Source of the DNA: Pseudomonadota bacterium
GTDB taxonomy: Bacteria; Pseudomonadota; Alphaproteobacteria; Sphingomonadales; Sphingomonadaceae
Assembly (NCBI GenBank): GCA_021849075.1
Contig: JAJZTH010000002.1
Coordinates: forward strand, 1 to 64,000
Reading direction: 5' to 3'
Length of the DNA stretch: 64,000 nt
Made by a program: the position numbers and the translations under genes. Shown one piece after another: positions 14,888 through 22,391 of this stretch (the stretch's first letter is position 1; every line of letters starts with the position of its first letter). The notes beneath the pieces are model-generated. The model saw nothing but the letters and a program-made list of their open reading frames with translations, was not told the origin of the DNA and made no database searches.

Positions 14888-14929
14888 GCGATACAGCGGG
14901 TATTGACTTAGGCGATACGCAATGTATTG
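14888..14929 (+). promoter_or_regulatory. Rightward early promoter with two repressor operators
   Basis: Operators GCGATAC-N5-GTATTG at 14888-14905 (centre AGCGG) and 14912-14929 (centre GCAAT), again 24 bp apart. TTGACT at 14903-14908 and TATTGA at 14925-14930 form the promoter. Transcription would start around 14937, next to the Cro-like ATG, so the leader is very short. The repressor gene reads away on the other strand, so its own promoter must overlap these sites. Confidence 0.72.
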
Positions 14930-14936
14930 AAGGGGC

Positions 14937-15299
14937 ATGTCGCACCTTGCCCCAATCTATGCCGTCTGGGACCATAACGCCGAAGCCATGGCTTCCGACA
15001 TTGGCGAACCCGGCGTGAAAGTCCGCCAGTGGCGCAATCGCGGGAACATTCCCCCGATCTACTGGCAACGGATCATCGACGCGGCCGCGAAGAAGAAGGG
15101 CGCGACGCTGAAGCTGTCCCAGTTCCTTCCCGCGCCCGCTGATCGACCGGGCTGGGAACTGTCCGAACAGGATCTGGCGGCGATCCCCGACGACGGCCGC
15201 GTGATCGTCTGCGACGTCTGCGAACGCCGCGTGGACGGCGTGATCCCGAACGCTTGCACCTTCGTCGATTGCCCACATGCCCAAAGGATCGCGGCATGA
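14937..15299 (+). CDS. Cro-like HTH regulator with C-terminal zinc knuckle
   Basis: A 120-aa protein, first in the rightward operon. Residues 1-45 form a YdaS/Cro-like helix-turn-helix (MASDIGEPGVKVRQWRNRG, then IPPIYWQRIIDAA). The C-terminus has VCDVCERRVDGVIPNACTFVDCPHAQ, with CxxC and CxxxxCPH spacing for a zinc site. A GAAGGGG ribosome site precedes the ATG by one base. By position and fold it is the Cro counterpart of the CI-like repressor and likely binds the same operators. The zinc knuckle is an addition not found in lambda Cro. Confidence 0.75.
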   Translation: MSHLAPIYAVWDHNAEAMASDIGEPGVKVRQWRNRGNIPPIYWQRIIDAAAKKKGATLKLSQFLPAPADRPGWELSEQDLAAIPDDGRVIVCDVCERRVDGVIPNACTFVDCPHAQRIAA

Positions 15300-15451
15300 C
15301 GGGGCGCCTTTCTTCAGTTCCCGCCAGCGCGCCGAACGCGCGCGTCGGGTCGCACGTCCGGCGGGGCGGACGCCCTTCCTCCACGCCCCGCCGGGCAAAC
15401 GCTTTGCTTCCGTCTTCATGCGCGCACCCTGCGCCGATCAAGGGGCGCTGA
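15296..15451 (+). CDS. Possible 51-aa Arg/Ser/Pro-rich protein
   Basis: The frame starts at an ATG overlapping the Cro stop (ATGA) and ends two bases before the next ATG, which is the coupling style of this operon. The product is Arg, Ser and Pro rich with no fold evident, so the frame could be chance in GC-rich DNA. Confidence 0.35.
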   Translation: MTGRLSSVPASAPNARVGSHVRRGGRPSSTPRRANALLPSSCAHPAPIKGR

Positions 15452-15453
15452 AC

Positions 15454-15900
15454 ATGGAAATGATGCCCGATTTTTCCGTCCCCAACGTCAAGACGTTGAT
15501 CGGCGACACGCTGCGCATGTTCGTCGGACACGGCCGCCGCGTGTCCTGGGCGGACTTGGCAGACGCCACGGGCGACAAGGAACGCAAGCTGCGATCCTAT
15601 GTCGAAGCTGACGGTTCGGAAATGCCGCTGGACGTGTTCATGCGTGTCTTCGCGGTCCTTCCGCCTGAAGCCTTCGCCCGCGTTGCGCGACACATGGGCT
15701 TCGGCGCCGAACCTCTGGACGTCTGTCCGGACGCCACGGTCCTTCGCGCGCTGTCGCAATCCGCCCGGCTGGTCGCCGACGGGAACGAATTTCTGGAAGA
15801 CGGCAAGCTGACGCCACGCGAGCGCGCCCAGCTCGCCGAACGTGCGTCCGCGCTTCTTCCAGTTCTGCAATCCATCGCGGGGAACGGTTCGACGCACTGA
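15454..15900 (+). CDS. CII-like phage regulatory protein
   Basis: A 148-aa protein. Its middle reads SWADLADATGDKERKLRSYV and then MPLDVFMRVFAVLPPEAFARV (about residues 29-73), like the CII/Xre-type phage regulators that use a short helix-turn-helix. The C-terminal half is helical and acidic (LTPRERAQLAERASALLPVL). It follows the Cro-like gene, where a CII-type activator would sit. Activation of a lysogeny promoter is inference. The ATG at 15454 is used because the upstream reading is low-complexity and overlaps the Cro gene. Confidence 0.65.
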   Translation: MEMMPDFSVPNVKTLIGDTLRMFVGHGRRVSWADLADATGDKERKLRSYVEADGSEMPLDVFMRVFAVLPPEAFARVARHMGFGAEPLDVCPDATVLRALSQSARLVADGNEFLEDGKLTPRERAQLAERASALLPVLQSIAGNGSTH

Positions 15901-15993
15901 ACAGCAACCGGGGGACCGGCTGGGCAGCGTCATTTCCCCGCGATGGACCCGCACCCGCCCGGCTGGCGGGGCAGTCCATAGGGAGACAATCAA

Positions 15994-16701
15994 ATGGCTA
16001 ATGGGCCAATATCATCCGAAGACTTGCGGCTGGGGATCGAGCGGATCGAACGGCTGGAAGAAGAAAAGCGCGGGATCGCCGACGACATTAAGGACGTATA
16101 TTCCGAATATAAGTCCAAGGGTTTTTGCACGAAGACCATGAAGCGGATCGTCGCGCTTCGCAAGCTGAAGCCAGATGATCGTCGCGAAATGGAAGCGATG
16201 CTGGACCTTTACAAAGGCGCCCTGGGCATGTTGGACGGGACGCCCTTGGGCCGCTGGGCGCTGGAAAAGCTCGAAAAGGAAGACGAACCGCCCGCGCCCG
16301 GCGAAGGCGAAGAAGCGCCGACGGAAGGCGCCGACGGCGCGACCGAACCGGCGGAACCTGCCGAACCGGAACCGACGGTCGAAGACGCCCGGATCGCGGG
16401 ACGTGAAGCCGCCCGCGAAGGCAAGTCGATCACGGCGAACCCCTTCCCGGCGCGCGACGTCCGCCGGGCCGCATGGGACGAAGCATGGTGCCAAGAGCTG
16501 GGATCGGACGGAATGGACATTCCGGACGCGCTGAAGCCTTCGCCCAAGCCCGCGAAGAAGTCCGCCGAAGCGGCTGGCGAAGCTGCGCCGCCTGAAGAAC
16601 CCGCCGCCGATCCGGAGCCGGAAGCCGCCCCCGCGACCGGCAAGGCGAAGCGCGCTGGATCGAAGAAGCCCGACGCGGCTGGCGGCGAAGGTGACGCATG
16701 A
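15994..16701 (+). CDS. DUF2312 (GapR-like) protein fused to an RMF-like segment
   Basis: A 235-aa protein. Residues 1-80 match DUF2312/GapR ([39 protein letters not shown]), a nucleoid protein that binds overtwisted AT-rich DNA ahead of replication forks. After a Glu/Pro-rich linker comes [20 protein letters not shown] (about 131-150) and a W-x4-W stretch, close to the ribosome modulation factor/CrpP motif. The C-terminus is Ala/Glu/Pro/Lys-rich and disordered. A GGGAGA ribosome site precedes the ATG. The domain fusion is unusual; a role in phage DNA topology is likely, the RMF part may bind nucleic acid. Confidence 0.8.
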   Translation: MANGPISSEDLRLGIERIERLEEEKRGIADDIKDVYSEYKSKGFCTKTMKRIVALRKLKPDDRREMEAMLDLYKGALGMLDGTPLGRWALEKLEKEDEPPAPGEGEEAPTEGADGATEPAEPAEPEPTVEDARIAGREAAREGKSITANPFPARDVRRAAWDEAWCQELGSDGMDIPDALKPSPKPAKKSAEAAGEAAPPEEPAADPEPEAAPATGKAKRAGSKKPDAAGGEGDA

Positions 16702-17642
16702 GGAAAGACGTTCACCTGACGCCGAAGACCCTGGACGAACTGAAGGGCGATCCGGGTTCAGCCCGGTCTGATCTGGAAAAGGAATTCGGTTCGCTGGGCG
16801 TGATCGTCATGCCCGGCGAAGCTGAAGCCCCTATCCTGACGCCGCCCGTCCGTGGCGCCCTTCACCAATGGCTGTTCGAAATGAATTCGGACGAAGACCT
16901 GAAGGCGGTCGGTCTGAAGCCGCGATCCCGTTGTCTTCTTTCCGGTCCGCCCGGTTGCGGCAAGACGACGCTGGCGCACCATATAAGCGCCCGGCTGGGC
17001 GTGCCCATGCTTGTCATGCAATCGTCGGAAATTATCGGGAAGTATTTGGGCGAAAGCGCCCGTAACCTCTCGAAGACGTTCCGCGCCGCGCGGCGCAATC
17101 GCTATGACATTGCGCTGTTCTTCGACGAATTTGACGCCTTGGCGAAGTCCCGCGCCGGGCTTGGCAGCGAAGGCGCCGACAATGAGCGTTCGAACATCAC
17201 TATCACCCTGTTGCAAGAGTTCGACCGCTACGACGGCTTGCTGTTTGCGGCGACGAACGTCACGAAGGACATTGATCCGGCGATCTGGCGGCGGTTTCAG
17301 CTTCAGATCGAAATAGGCTTCCCAGGCGCGGCCGAACGCTTTGCAATCGTCCGCCTCTACATGGCGCCGTTCCAGCTTCAGGACGAAGTGATCGCGGCGC
17401 TGGCGGCGATCTTCGAAGATGCGTCCCCGGCGCTGATCCGGGAAGGATGCGAAGCGATCAAGCGATCCCTTGTCCTGGGGCCGCGAATGAAGCTGGCGAC
17501 TGATCTTCCGTCGATCATTGAACGCTTCGCCGCCAGCGCCGCCGCGTCGGAAGGAATGCCGGAACCGCTGCTATGGCGCGAACCGCGTCAATGCCTTCGC
17601 GATCTGGCTGATCTGCCATGGCCGCCGGAACGCGCCGCATGA
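16698..17642 (+). CDS. AAA-family ATPase
   Basis: A 314-aa protein with one AAA module: Walker [10 protein letters not shown] (about residues 81-89), Walker [12 protein letters not shown] (about 137-147), sensor-1 region [13 protein letters not shown] with the Asn, and an arginine finger region IWRRFQ. It resembles the central AAA proteins (ClpX/FtsH-like fold) that phages use as helicase loaders or remodellers. Start overlaps the DUF2312 stop (ATGA). With the RusA and DnaA-N-type genes downstream, a part in replication or recombination is the best guess. Confidence 0.8.
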   Translation: MRKDVHLTPKTLDELKGDPGSARSDLEKEFGSLGVIVMPGEAEAPILTPPVRGALHQWLFEMNSDEDLKAVGLKPRSRCLLSGPPGCGKTTLAHHISARLGVPMLVMQSSEIIGKYLGESARNLSKTFRAARRNRYDIALFFDEFDALAKSRAGLGSEGADNERSNITITLLQEFDRYDGLLFAATNVTKDIDPAIWRRFQLQIEIGFPGAAERFAIVRLYMAPFQLQDEVIAALAAIFEDASPALIREGCEAIKRSLVLGPRMKLATDLPSIIERFAASAAASEGMPEPLLWREPRQCLRDLADLPWPPERAA

Positions 17643-17842
17643 CAACCGAGCCGGGCACGCGCGAACTGGGGCTGTTCCGGGCAACCGCGAAGCGAGCGCA
17701 ACCGCGCGATGCGCGCGGCCGGTTCGTGCGTGTCCGATATTCCGCCCAGCGCCTGAAGGTTTTGGCTGGGGCGCGGAAGCTACGCGAAGACTTAGGACTT
17801 CCCCCCAGCCAATGGCTTTCGCCCTTTGGGGGTGAAGAATGA
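17639..17842 (+). CDS. Small basic phage protein, 67 aa
   Basis: Starts [21 protein letters not shown] at an ATG overlapping the AAA stop. It is strongly basic in the middle (PRDARGRFVRVRYSAQRLK). No known domain; could bind nucleic acid. Confidence 0.55.
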   Translation: MTTEPGTRELGLFRATAKRAQPRDARGRFVRVRYSAQRLKVLAGARKLREDLGLPPSQWLSPFGGEE

Positions 17843-18387
17843 CGGCCGTGGCGAAGGTTCCCCGATCCCCCTTCGGCGAAAACCGTGGCGCGCGTCGGGG
17901 TGGAAAGAACTGGGCGTCGGCGTTGGCGGCTGGCGACCAGGGCAAGCCGAAGAAGGCGAAGCGCGAGCCGAAGCCGCGTCCCGATCCGAAGCCAGTGGAC
18001 GACATTTCGGGCCTTCCGGCCGGTCCGCGCGTGATCGTCCCGTTCCCGCCGGTCGAACTGTCGCCGAACTGGCGCGGGCACTGGTCGAAGAAGTCCCCGG
18101 TCGCGAAGACCTATCGCCGCCTATGCTGGGCGCTGGCGCTGGAAGCGAAGCTGAAGGTTCCGGCCTATGCGGCTGGCGGCGGCAAGATCGCCGTGCGGCT
18201 GGACTTCTTCCCGCCAGATCGGAACAGCCGCGACGACGACAATGTTCCCGCCAGCTTCAAGGCTGGGCGCGACGGGATCGCCGACGCGCTGAAGTGCGAC
18301 GACGCCCGGTTTCAGACGACGAACGTCCTTCATGACGAACCGCGTTCGTGCGTCGTCGTCACCCTGATCGACGGGGGTGACGCGTGA
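17839..18387 (+). CDS. rusA: RusA-like Holliday junction resolvase
   Basis: A 182-aa protein. After a basic, Pro-rich N-terminal extension (about 55 residues), the RusA fold begins at VIVPFPPVELSPNWRGHWSKK. The acidic metal-binding stretch FFPPDRNSRDDDNVPASFK and then DGIADALKCDDARF (about 129-158) contains the conserved aspartates. It would cleave Holliday junctions made during phage recombination/replication. RusA proteins are about 120 aa, so the N-terminal extension is extra. It is coupled to both neighbours by overlaps. Confidence 0.85.
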   Translation: MTAVAKVPRSPFGENRGARRGGKNWASALAAGDQGKPKKAKREPKPRPDPKPVDDISGLPAGPRVIVPFPPVELSPNWRGHWSKKSPVAKTYRRLCWALALEAKLKVPAYAAGGGKIAVRLDFFPPDRNSRDDDNVPASFKAGRDGIADALKCDDARFQTTNVLHDEPRSCVVVTLIDGGDA

Positions 18388-18554
18388 ACAGCCAGCGAAG
18401 CAACGAAGAACGGCTGGTCCGCTGTTGGATGCGCGGCGACTCGATCCGCACGACAATGCAATCTCTGAAGAAAACAGCCGGGGTGACGCTGGACTTTGAA
18501 ACTGTCCGGCTTGTCTTCGTCGATCTGTCCGAAAAATTCACGGGCAGCAAATGA
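18384..18554 (+). CDS. 56-aa helix-turn-helix-like small protein
   Basis: A GTG start overlapping the RusA stop gives a 56-aa frame (VNSQRSNEERLVRCWMRGDS, then TTMQSLKKTAGVTLDFETVRLVF). Its stop overlaps the next ATG. The helical pattern resembles short phage regulators, but there is no strong match. Confidence 0.45.
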   Translation: MNSQRSNEERLVRCWMRGDSIRTTMQSLKKTAGVTLDFETVRLVFVDLSEKFTGSK

Positions 18555-19135
18555 CGGGCGCCCTGATCTGTTCCGATTGCGGGAAGACGCTGAACCCGAA
18601 CCCGCGCCGCCTGGGCACGCGCTGCAAGCCGTGCAGCGCGCGGGCGATGGCGCAAAGCCCGGTGAAGCGGGAAAAGTGCCGGGTCGCCATGAAGCGCCGG
18701 TTCGACGAACCCGGCTATAAGCAACAGCACGTCGCCCGTTGCACGGCCGGCACGCGCCGGGCGCTGAAGGACAATCCCGAATTCCGGGCCATGCGCGCCG
18801 AACAGGGCCGCCGCGTCGGCTTGCTGGGGCTGGGCAAGGAAAAGAACGCGGCCGGATCGCCCGCGCGCGTGAAGGCTGGGCGGAAGCGGACCGAAACCGT
18901 CCTGGCATGGTGCCCGGTCGAGTATCGGGACGAATATCGCCGCCTTGTGCGGACGAAGCTGATCCGCGCGCCGGAAGCCCGCCGCATGGTGGAAGACATG
19001 ATCGCGGCCGATCTGGCGCGATACGCCGCGACCGGCGTCCTTCCCCAGTCCGCACGCCTTCAGGCGGGCGCCGCCGAAATCGAACAATCACACAATGGGG
19101 CCGCCGAAGAAGCGGCCGGGCAGGGAATGAAATGA
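18551..19135 (+). CDS. Phage zinc-finger-like protein, 194 aa
   Basis: The N-terminus has two CxxC pairs, LICSDCGKTL and RCKPCSARAM (about residues 7-32), forming a treble-clef-like zinc site. The rest is basic, including repeated GRR/GRK patches and EYRDEYRRLVRTKL. It resembles NUMOD/HNH-associated or Com-like phage zinc proteins but lacks a clear nuclease core. It directly precedes the DpdA-like and QueD-like genes and overlaps the first of them (ATGA), so it may work with them, for instance in DNA or RNA binding. That link is inference. Confidence 0.6.
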   Translation: MTGALICSDCGKTLNPNPRRLGTRCKPCSARAMAQSPVKREKCRVAMKRRFDEPGYKQQHVARCTAGTRRALKDNPEFRAMRAEQGRRVGLLGLGKEKNAAGSPARVKAGRKRTETVLAWCPVEYRDEYRRLVRTKLIRAPEARRMVEDMIAADLARYAATGVLPQSARLQAGAAEIEQSHNGAAEEAAGQGMK

Positions 19136-19785
19136 TCGCTTATGCTTCCCGAACAGGCACGAAGCGCAACCTAGACGCCCTTCGTGCGGCTGGCTGGCGC
19201 TTGCTTGTGTCGGCGCGCGGCGTCCTTCGCAATGAAGGCTTCGGCTATGCGCTGGACAATGGCGCCTGGACCGCGTTCCAGCGCGACGAACCTTTCGACG
19301 TCGCCGCTTTTGAAAAGGCGCTGAAACAGCTTGGCGCGGGCGCGGATTGGATAGTCCTTCCTGATATTGTCATGGGCGGATTGCCTTCCCTGGAACTGTC
19401 GCTGTCCTGGCTTCGCCGCGTTCGGCGGCGGAAAGCCCTTCGCGAAGCAACCTTCCTGATCGCGGTTCAGAACGGCATGGAAGACCCGAAAGTCATGCGG
19501 CGGATCGCGCGCTGGCTGGGGCCGAAGTGCGGCGTCTTCGTCGGCGGCGATACGGATTGGAAATTGGCGACAATGCCGATCTGGGCGCGGCTGGCACATT
19601 CGCGGGGCGCGATCTGTCACGTGGGCAGGGTCAACACCGCCCGGCGGATCAGGATTTGCGAAGCGGCCGGGGTGGACAGCTTTGACGGGACCAGTGCGTC
19701 CCGCTTCGCAATCACCCTTCGACCGCTGGAACTGGCACGCCAGCAAATCGACTTGGAAGGCTACCTGGCGAGGAAAGCGGCATGA
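19132..19785 (+). CDS. DpdA-like TGT-superfamily protein (deazapurine DNA modification)
   Basis: A 217-aa protein that I place in the tRNA-guanine transglycosylase superfamily as a short DpdA-type member. Seen: DNGAWTAF (42-49), LPDIVMGG (76-83) with a candidate catalytic Asp, AVQNGM (111-116), FVGGD (136-140) where TGTs have the GGLAVGE base-binding loop, and HVGRVNTARR (163-172) followed by GVDSFDGTSASRF (180-192), which parallels the TGT block ending in G-x-D-x-F-D. Known DpdA enzymes exchange guanine in DNA for a 7-deazaguanine base and protect phage DNA from restriction. It overlaps the QueD-like gene, which could supply precursor. Classic TGT zinc cysteines are not evident. Activity is unproven. 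Confidence 0.72.
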   Translation: MIAYASRTGTKRNLDALRAAGWRLLVSARGVLRNEGFGYALDNGAWTAFQRDEPFDVAAFEKALKQLGAGADWIVLPDIVMGGLPSLELSLSWLRRVRRRKALREATFLIAVQNGMEDPKVMRRIARWLGPKCGVFVGGDTDWKLATMPIWARLAHSRGAICHVGRVNTARRIRICEAAGVDSFDGTSASRFAITLRPLELARQQIDLEGYLARKAA

Positions 19786-20078
19786 TCCAAAACGGCGTTT
19801 CGGGTCACTTCAGCGCTGCGCACCGCGCGCCTGGACAGGATCACTTCCACGGACACACATGGACCGTCCGCGCATGGTTTCCCGACAACGGGGAAGACGC
19901 GCTTGATCTTCGCGCGGCGCTGCAACGCGTCCTGGCGAGCCTTGACCATACTGAGCTTTCCGACGGCTTGGCATGGGGTGGACCGCTTGCCCAGTTCATC
20001 GGGTCTATGCTTCCCGGATGCGCCGAAGTGGAAATCAGCCGCGAAGCTGAAGGCATTTTCGCGCGGTGGCGCGCATGA
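19782..20078 (+). CDS. QueD-like 6-carboxytetrahydropterin synthase, short form
   Basis: A 98-aa protein with the QueD/PTPS zinc signature: FSAAH (10-14) and HGH (23-25) give three His ligands. LDHTEL (54-59) carries the Asp-His of the catalytic relay and EVEIS (82-86) the pterin-binding end. The residue four places before HGH, usually the catalytic Cys, is Gln, and no Cys is near. QueD makes the second intermediate of preQ0. At 98 aa it is shorter than usual (about 120). No FolE, QueE or QueC is in the window, so it would depend on host enzymes or do a variant reaction. Coupled to the DpdA-like gene by ATGA. Confidence 0.75.
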   Translation: MIQNGVSGHFSAAHRAPGQDHFHGHTWTVRAWFPDNGEDALDLRAALQRVLASLDHTELSDGLAWGGPLAQFIGSMLPGCAEVEISREAEGIFARWRA

Positions 20079-21163
20079 GTTGGGAAACCCAAAGCTGGGC
20101 AGCGAAACAACGTCCCGGATCGGCTTCCGCGAAGCTGGTCCTTCTAGGGCTGGCGTCATGCGCCGACGCCAATCATTGCGCCTTCCCGTCGATCCAATGG
20201 CTTTGCGACTTTAGCGACTTGAACCGGAAGACCGTGATCGCCGCCCTTCAGCGGCTGGAAGACGGCATGTTCCCGCTGATCGAAGACACTGGCGACCGGC
20301 GCGGCCGGACCGGACAGGTCAAGGTCTATCGGCTGGCGGCGGCGTCGGCTGGCGCGTCCAGCGATCCCGCGTCGGAAACAGTCCCTAAAGCGGAACAGTT
20401 CCAAAAGCGGAACAGTTCCGGTTCTGGATCGAAACAGTCCCAAAAACGGGACACGGAACCTGTTTCTAACCTTCTTCCCCCCTTAACAGCTAACGCTGTT
20501 AAGACCCCCGCCCCTGATTTCGATAATGGATCGGAAGGGGATGAAGCGGCGAAGTCCGGTCCGGCTGGAAGGCGGGGATCGCGCGGGACACGGCTTCCGG
20601 AAGACTGGGCGCCGCCGCCGGTCGATCAGCTTCAGCCAATGGCGCGCAAGTTGGTCGAACAGTGGCCGTCCGGAGCCTATCAGGCGGTTTGCGAGACATT
20701 CCGCTGTCACTGGCATTCGGAAACCCGATCCATCGGTTGCAAGCGCGACTGGGACGCCGCCCTGGCGAAATGGCTGATCAATGATCATTCGAAGATCATG
20801 CGCGACGCGAAGGCTGGCGTCAGTTTCGCGCACCTTGCACCTGAACGCCCGGCTGGCGATGCGGCCGAGCGGCGGATCACGCGTCCGGTCGCTGCGAAAG
20901 CGAAGGAAGACGAACGGTCGCAAGCCCTTCACGCCGCCCTTCGCCGCGAAATTGGCGTTCCAATCTATGACACATGGATCGCGGCGGCGGCACTGATCCA
21001 CGAAGCACCCGGCGTCACCGTGATCGTCGGAAGCGAGTTCATCCGATCATGGGTCGAAAGTCACTTCGAAAGAAAGATCATGGCGGCCGCGCGCGCCGTG
21101 CTGGGGTCTGGCGTGCGTTGGGTCCGCTTCATTGTCGAACGCGAAAACAGGGGGGAAAACTGA
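20075..21163 (+). CDS. Phage replication initiation protein with DnaA-N-like C-terminus
   Basis: A 362-aa protein. Residues 1-90 form a winged HTH of the DnaD/phage-replication type (LVLLGLASCADANHCAFPSI, then WLCDFSDLNRKTVIAALQRL). A Ser/Lys/Pro-rich linker follows. A middle helical part has WPSGAYQAVCETFRCHW and KRDWDAALAKWLIN. The last about 75 residues (LHAALRREIGVPIYDTWIAA to WVRFIVERE) resemble the N-terminal domain of DnaA, which contacts DnaB helicase or other replication proteins. It probably opens the phage origin and recruits host helicase. Start overlaps the QueD stop. Confidence 0.78.
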   Translation: MSWETQSWAAKQRPGSASAKLVLLGLASCADANHCAFPSIQWLCDFSDLNRKTVIAALQRLEDGMFPLIEDTGDRRGRTGQVKVYRLAAASAGASSDPASETVPKAEQFQKRNSSGSGSKQSQKRDTEPVSNLLPPLTANAVKTPAPDFDNGSEGDEAAKSGPAGRRGSRGTRLPEDWAPPPVDQLQPMARKLVEQWPSGAYQAVCETFRCHWHSETRSIGCKRDWDAALAKWLINDHSKIMRDAKAGVSFAHLAPERPAGDAAERRITRPVAAKAKEDERSQALHAALRREIGVPIYDTWIAAAALIHEAPGVTVIVGSEFIRSWVESHFERKIMAAARAVLGSGVRWVRFIVERENRGEN

Positions 21164-21164
21164 A

Positions 21165-21659
21165 ATGGTTGAATGGTGCATCATCCGGACGTCACCCGGC
21201 CGGACAATTCCGGTTGCGACGTCGCTGAACGAAGCCGGGATCGAAGCCTGGACGCCGAAGGTGACGATAGTCAGTCGCGCCGGTCGCACGCGCCAGCGCA
21301 TTCAGCGCGAAGTCCCCGTGATCGAAGGAATTGTGTTCGCCAAGTGCGAACACATTCCCGAACTGGTCGCTATCAGTCGAAAGCCTGGGGCGGTCTATTC
21401 CGTCTTCCGATACCAGGGAGCGGTTCCGACGATCCGCGACCACGATCTGGACCCGCTTCGCCTTGCGGAACGGGCCGCGTCAAAGTCTTCGCGACCGACA
21501 CCGATAGAGCTGGGGCGCGCTGTTCGCTATCCAGGCGCGGGCTTCGACGGAATGACTGGGATCGTGGAAGGCTTCGACGGCCGGTTCGCTATCGTCGCCT
21601 TCGCGGGCTTCAAAATTCCGGTGAAGGTTTCCAGTCACTTGCTATTGGACGCAGCTTGA
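21165..21659 (+). CDS. NusG/RfaH-like transcription factor of the phage
   Basis: A 164-aa NusG paralogue. The NGN domain starts WCIIRTSPGRTIPVATSLNE (4-23) and GIEAWTPKV (25-33), followed by R-x-GR and VPVIEGIVFA (50-59), the NusG block before the polymerase-clamp contact. The C-terminal KOW domain reads GRAVRYPGAGFDGMTGIVEG (117-136) and VAFAGFKIPVKVSSHLL. Like RfaH or phage antiterminators, it could bind RNA polymerase and suppress termination and pausing. Its stop codon is part of the -35 of the late promoter, and the late operon has hairpin terminators at 22295 and 28585. Start is ATG 21165, one base after the previous stop. Confidence 0.82.
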   Translation: MVEWCIIRTSPGRTIPVATSLNEAGIEAWTPKVTIVSRAGRTRQRIQREVPVIEGIVFAKCEHIPELVAISRKPGAVYSVFRYQGAVPTIRDHDLDPLRLAERAASKSSRPTPIELGRAVRYPGAGFDGMTGIVEGFDGRFAIVAFAGFKIPVKVSSHLLLDAA

Positions 21660-21685
21660 CAATTTGGCGATACGCAACGTATAGC
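21656..21685 (+). promoter_or_regulatory. Late promoter with embedded repressor operator
   Basis: TTGACA (21656-21661), 18-base spacer, TATAGC (21680-21685). The spacer contains the fifth operator copy GCGATAC-GCAAC-GTATAG (21667-21684). The repressor can thus hold the late genes off directly in the lysogen. A leader of about 125 bases follows, with a small CCGC-TTTT-GCGG hairpin, before the HNH gene. Confidence 0.7.
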
Positions 21686-21813
21686 CTTGGCTTCAAGGCT
21701 CTGTTCGCCGACGGCGCTATCTACCGGACAAGAAGTGTTCGCACCCTGGAAGATAGATCGCCCGTCCGCCGCTTTTGCGGTTGTGCGAAGCATTGCTTAA
21801 ACCCCTGACATTC

Positions 21814-22125
21814 ATGGCAAAACGCCCCCCCAATTTGAAAACCGGCACCCCCCGCGCACGGCGCGGCTGGTCCGCCACTACGCGCGGGACGCGGAAGCAA
21901 CGTGGTTATGGCTGGGCATGGGATCAGCTTCGCGCCCGCATACTGAAGCGCGAACCGCTTTGCCGATCATGCCGGAAGGACGGTCGATCAGTCGTCGCCA
22001 CGACGGTCGATCACATACTTCCGAAGCACTTGGGCGGGACGGACGACGAAGGCAATCTTCAGCCGCTTTGCGAGCCTTGCCATAAGGCGAAGACGGCACG
22101 GGAAGGGCACAAGGCGCGACGCTGA
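21814..22125 (+). CDS. HNH endonuclease
   Basis: A 103-aa HNH protein, first in the late operon. Motifs: CRSCRKDG (zinc CxxC), TVDHILPKHLGGTDDEGNLQ (the DH and N of HNH), and LCEPCHKAKTARE (second CxxC and catalytic His). HNH proteins next to terminase are needed for packaging in HK97-type phages, where they aid cos or headful cleavage by TerL. Start is chosen at MAKRPPN (21814), where homologous proteins begin; a longer frame upstream overlaps the leader. Confidence 0.9.
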   Translation: MAKRPPNLKTGTPRARRGWSATTRGTRKQRGYGWAWDQLRARILKREPLCRSCRKDGRSVVATTVDHILPKHLGGTDDEGNLQPLCEPCHKAKTAREGHKARR

Positions 22126-22294
22126 AGGCGAAGCGCGAACAGATCGCGAGCTGGCACGCACGCCGCCGCGATCCATTGAACGAACCGAAATCATCGCGGC
22201 GCGCGCCGTCGGAGACACCGCCCAGGGGGGCGGTCCAATCTCTGGCAGTGCGCGCCTTCCGGACCGGCGCCCCAGTCAAATTTTTGCGCGGTCA

Positions 22295-22323
22295 AATAGA
22301 ACTTTCGGGTTCTATTAAATTTT
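22295..22323 (+). terminator. Terminator-like hairpin between HNH and terminase genes
   Basis: An 8-bp stem AATAGAAC / GTTCTATT with a TTTCGG loop (22295-22316), followed by AAATTTT. The T run is short. It lies in the 266-base gap 22126-22391, the only AT-rich spot in the late operon, and could be a pausing or termination site subject to the NusG-like protein. Confidence 0.4.
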
Positions 22324-22391
22324 CAGACAGGGGGGTCCGTCCATGTCGTCGATTTCTCTTGACATTGGCGAAATTGCTTTGGGCTTCGATC

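Noticed and set aside
22359..22391. TTGACA at 22359-22364 as a second late promoter before terS
   Set aside because: No acceptable -10 at 16-18 bases and no operator copy; left out for lack of support.
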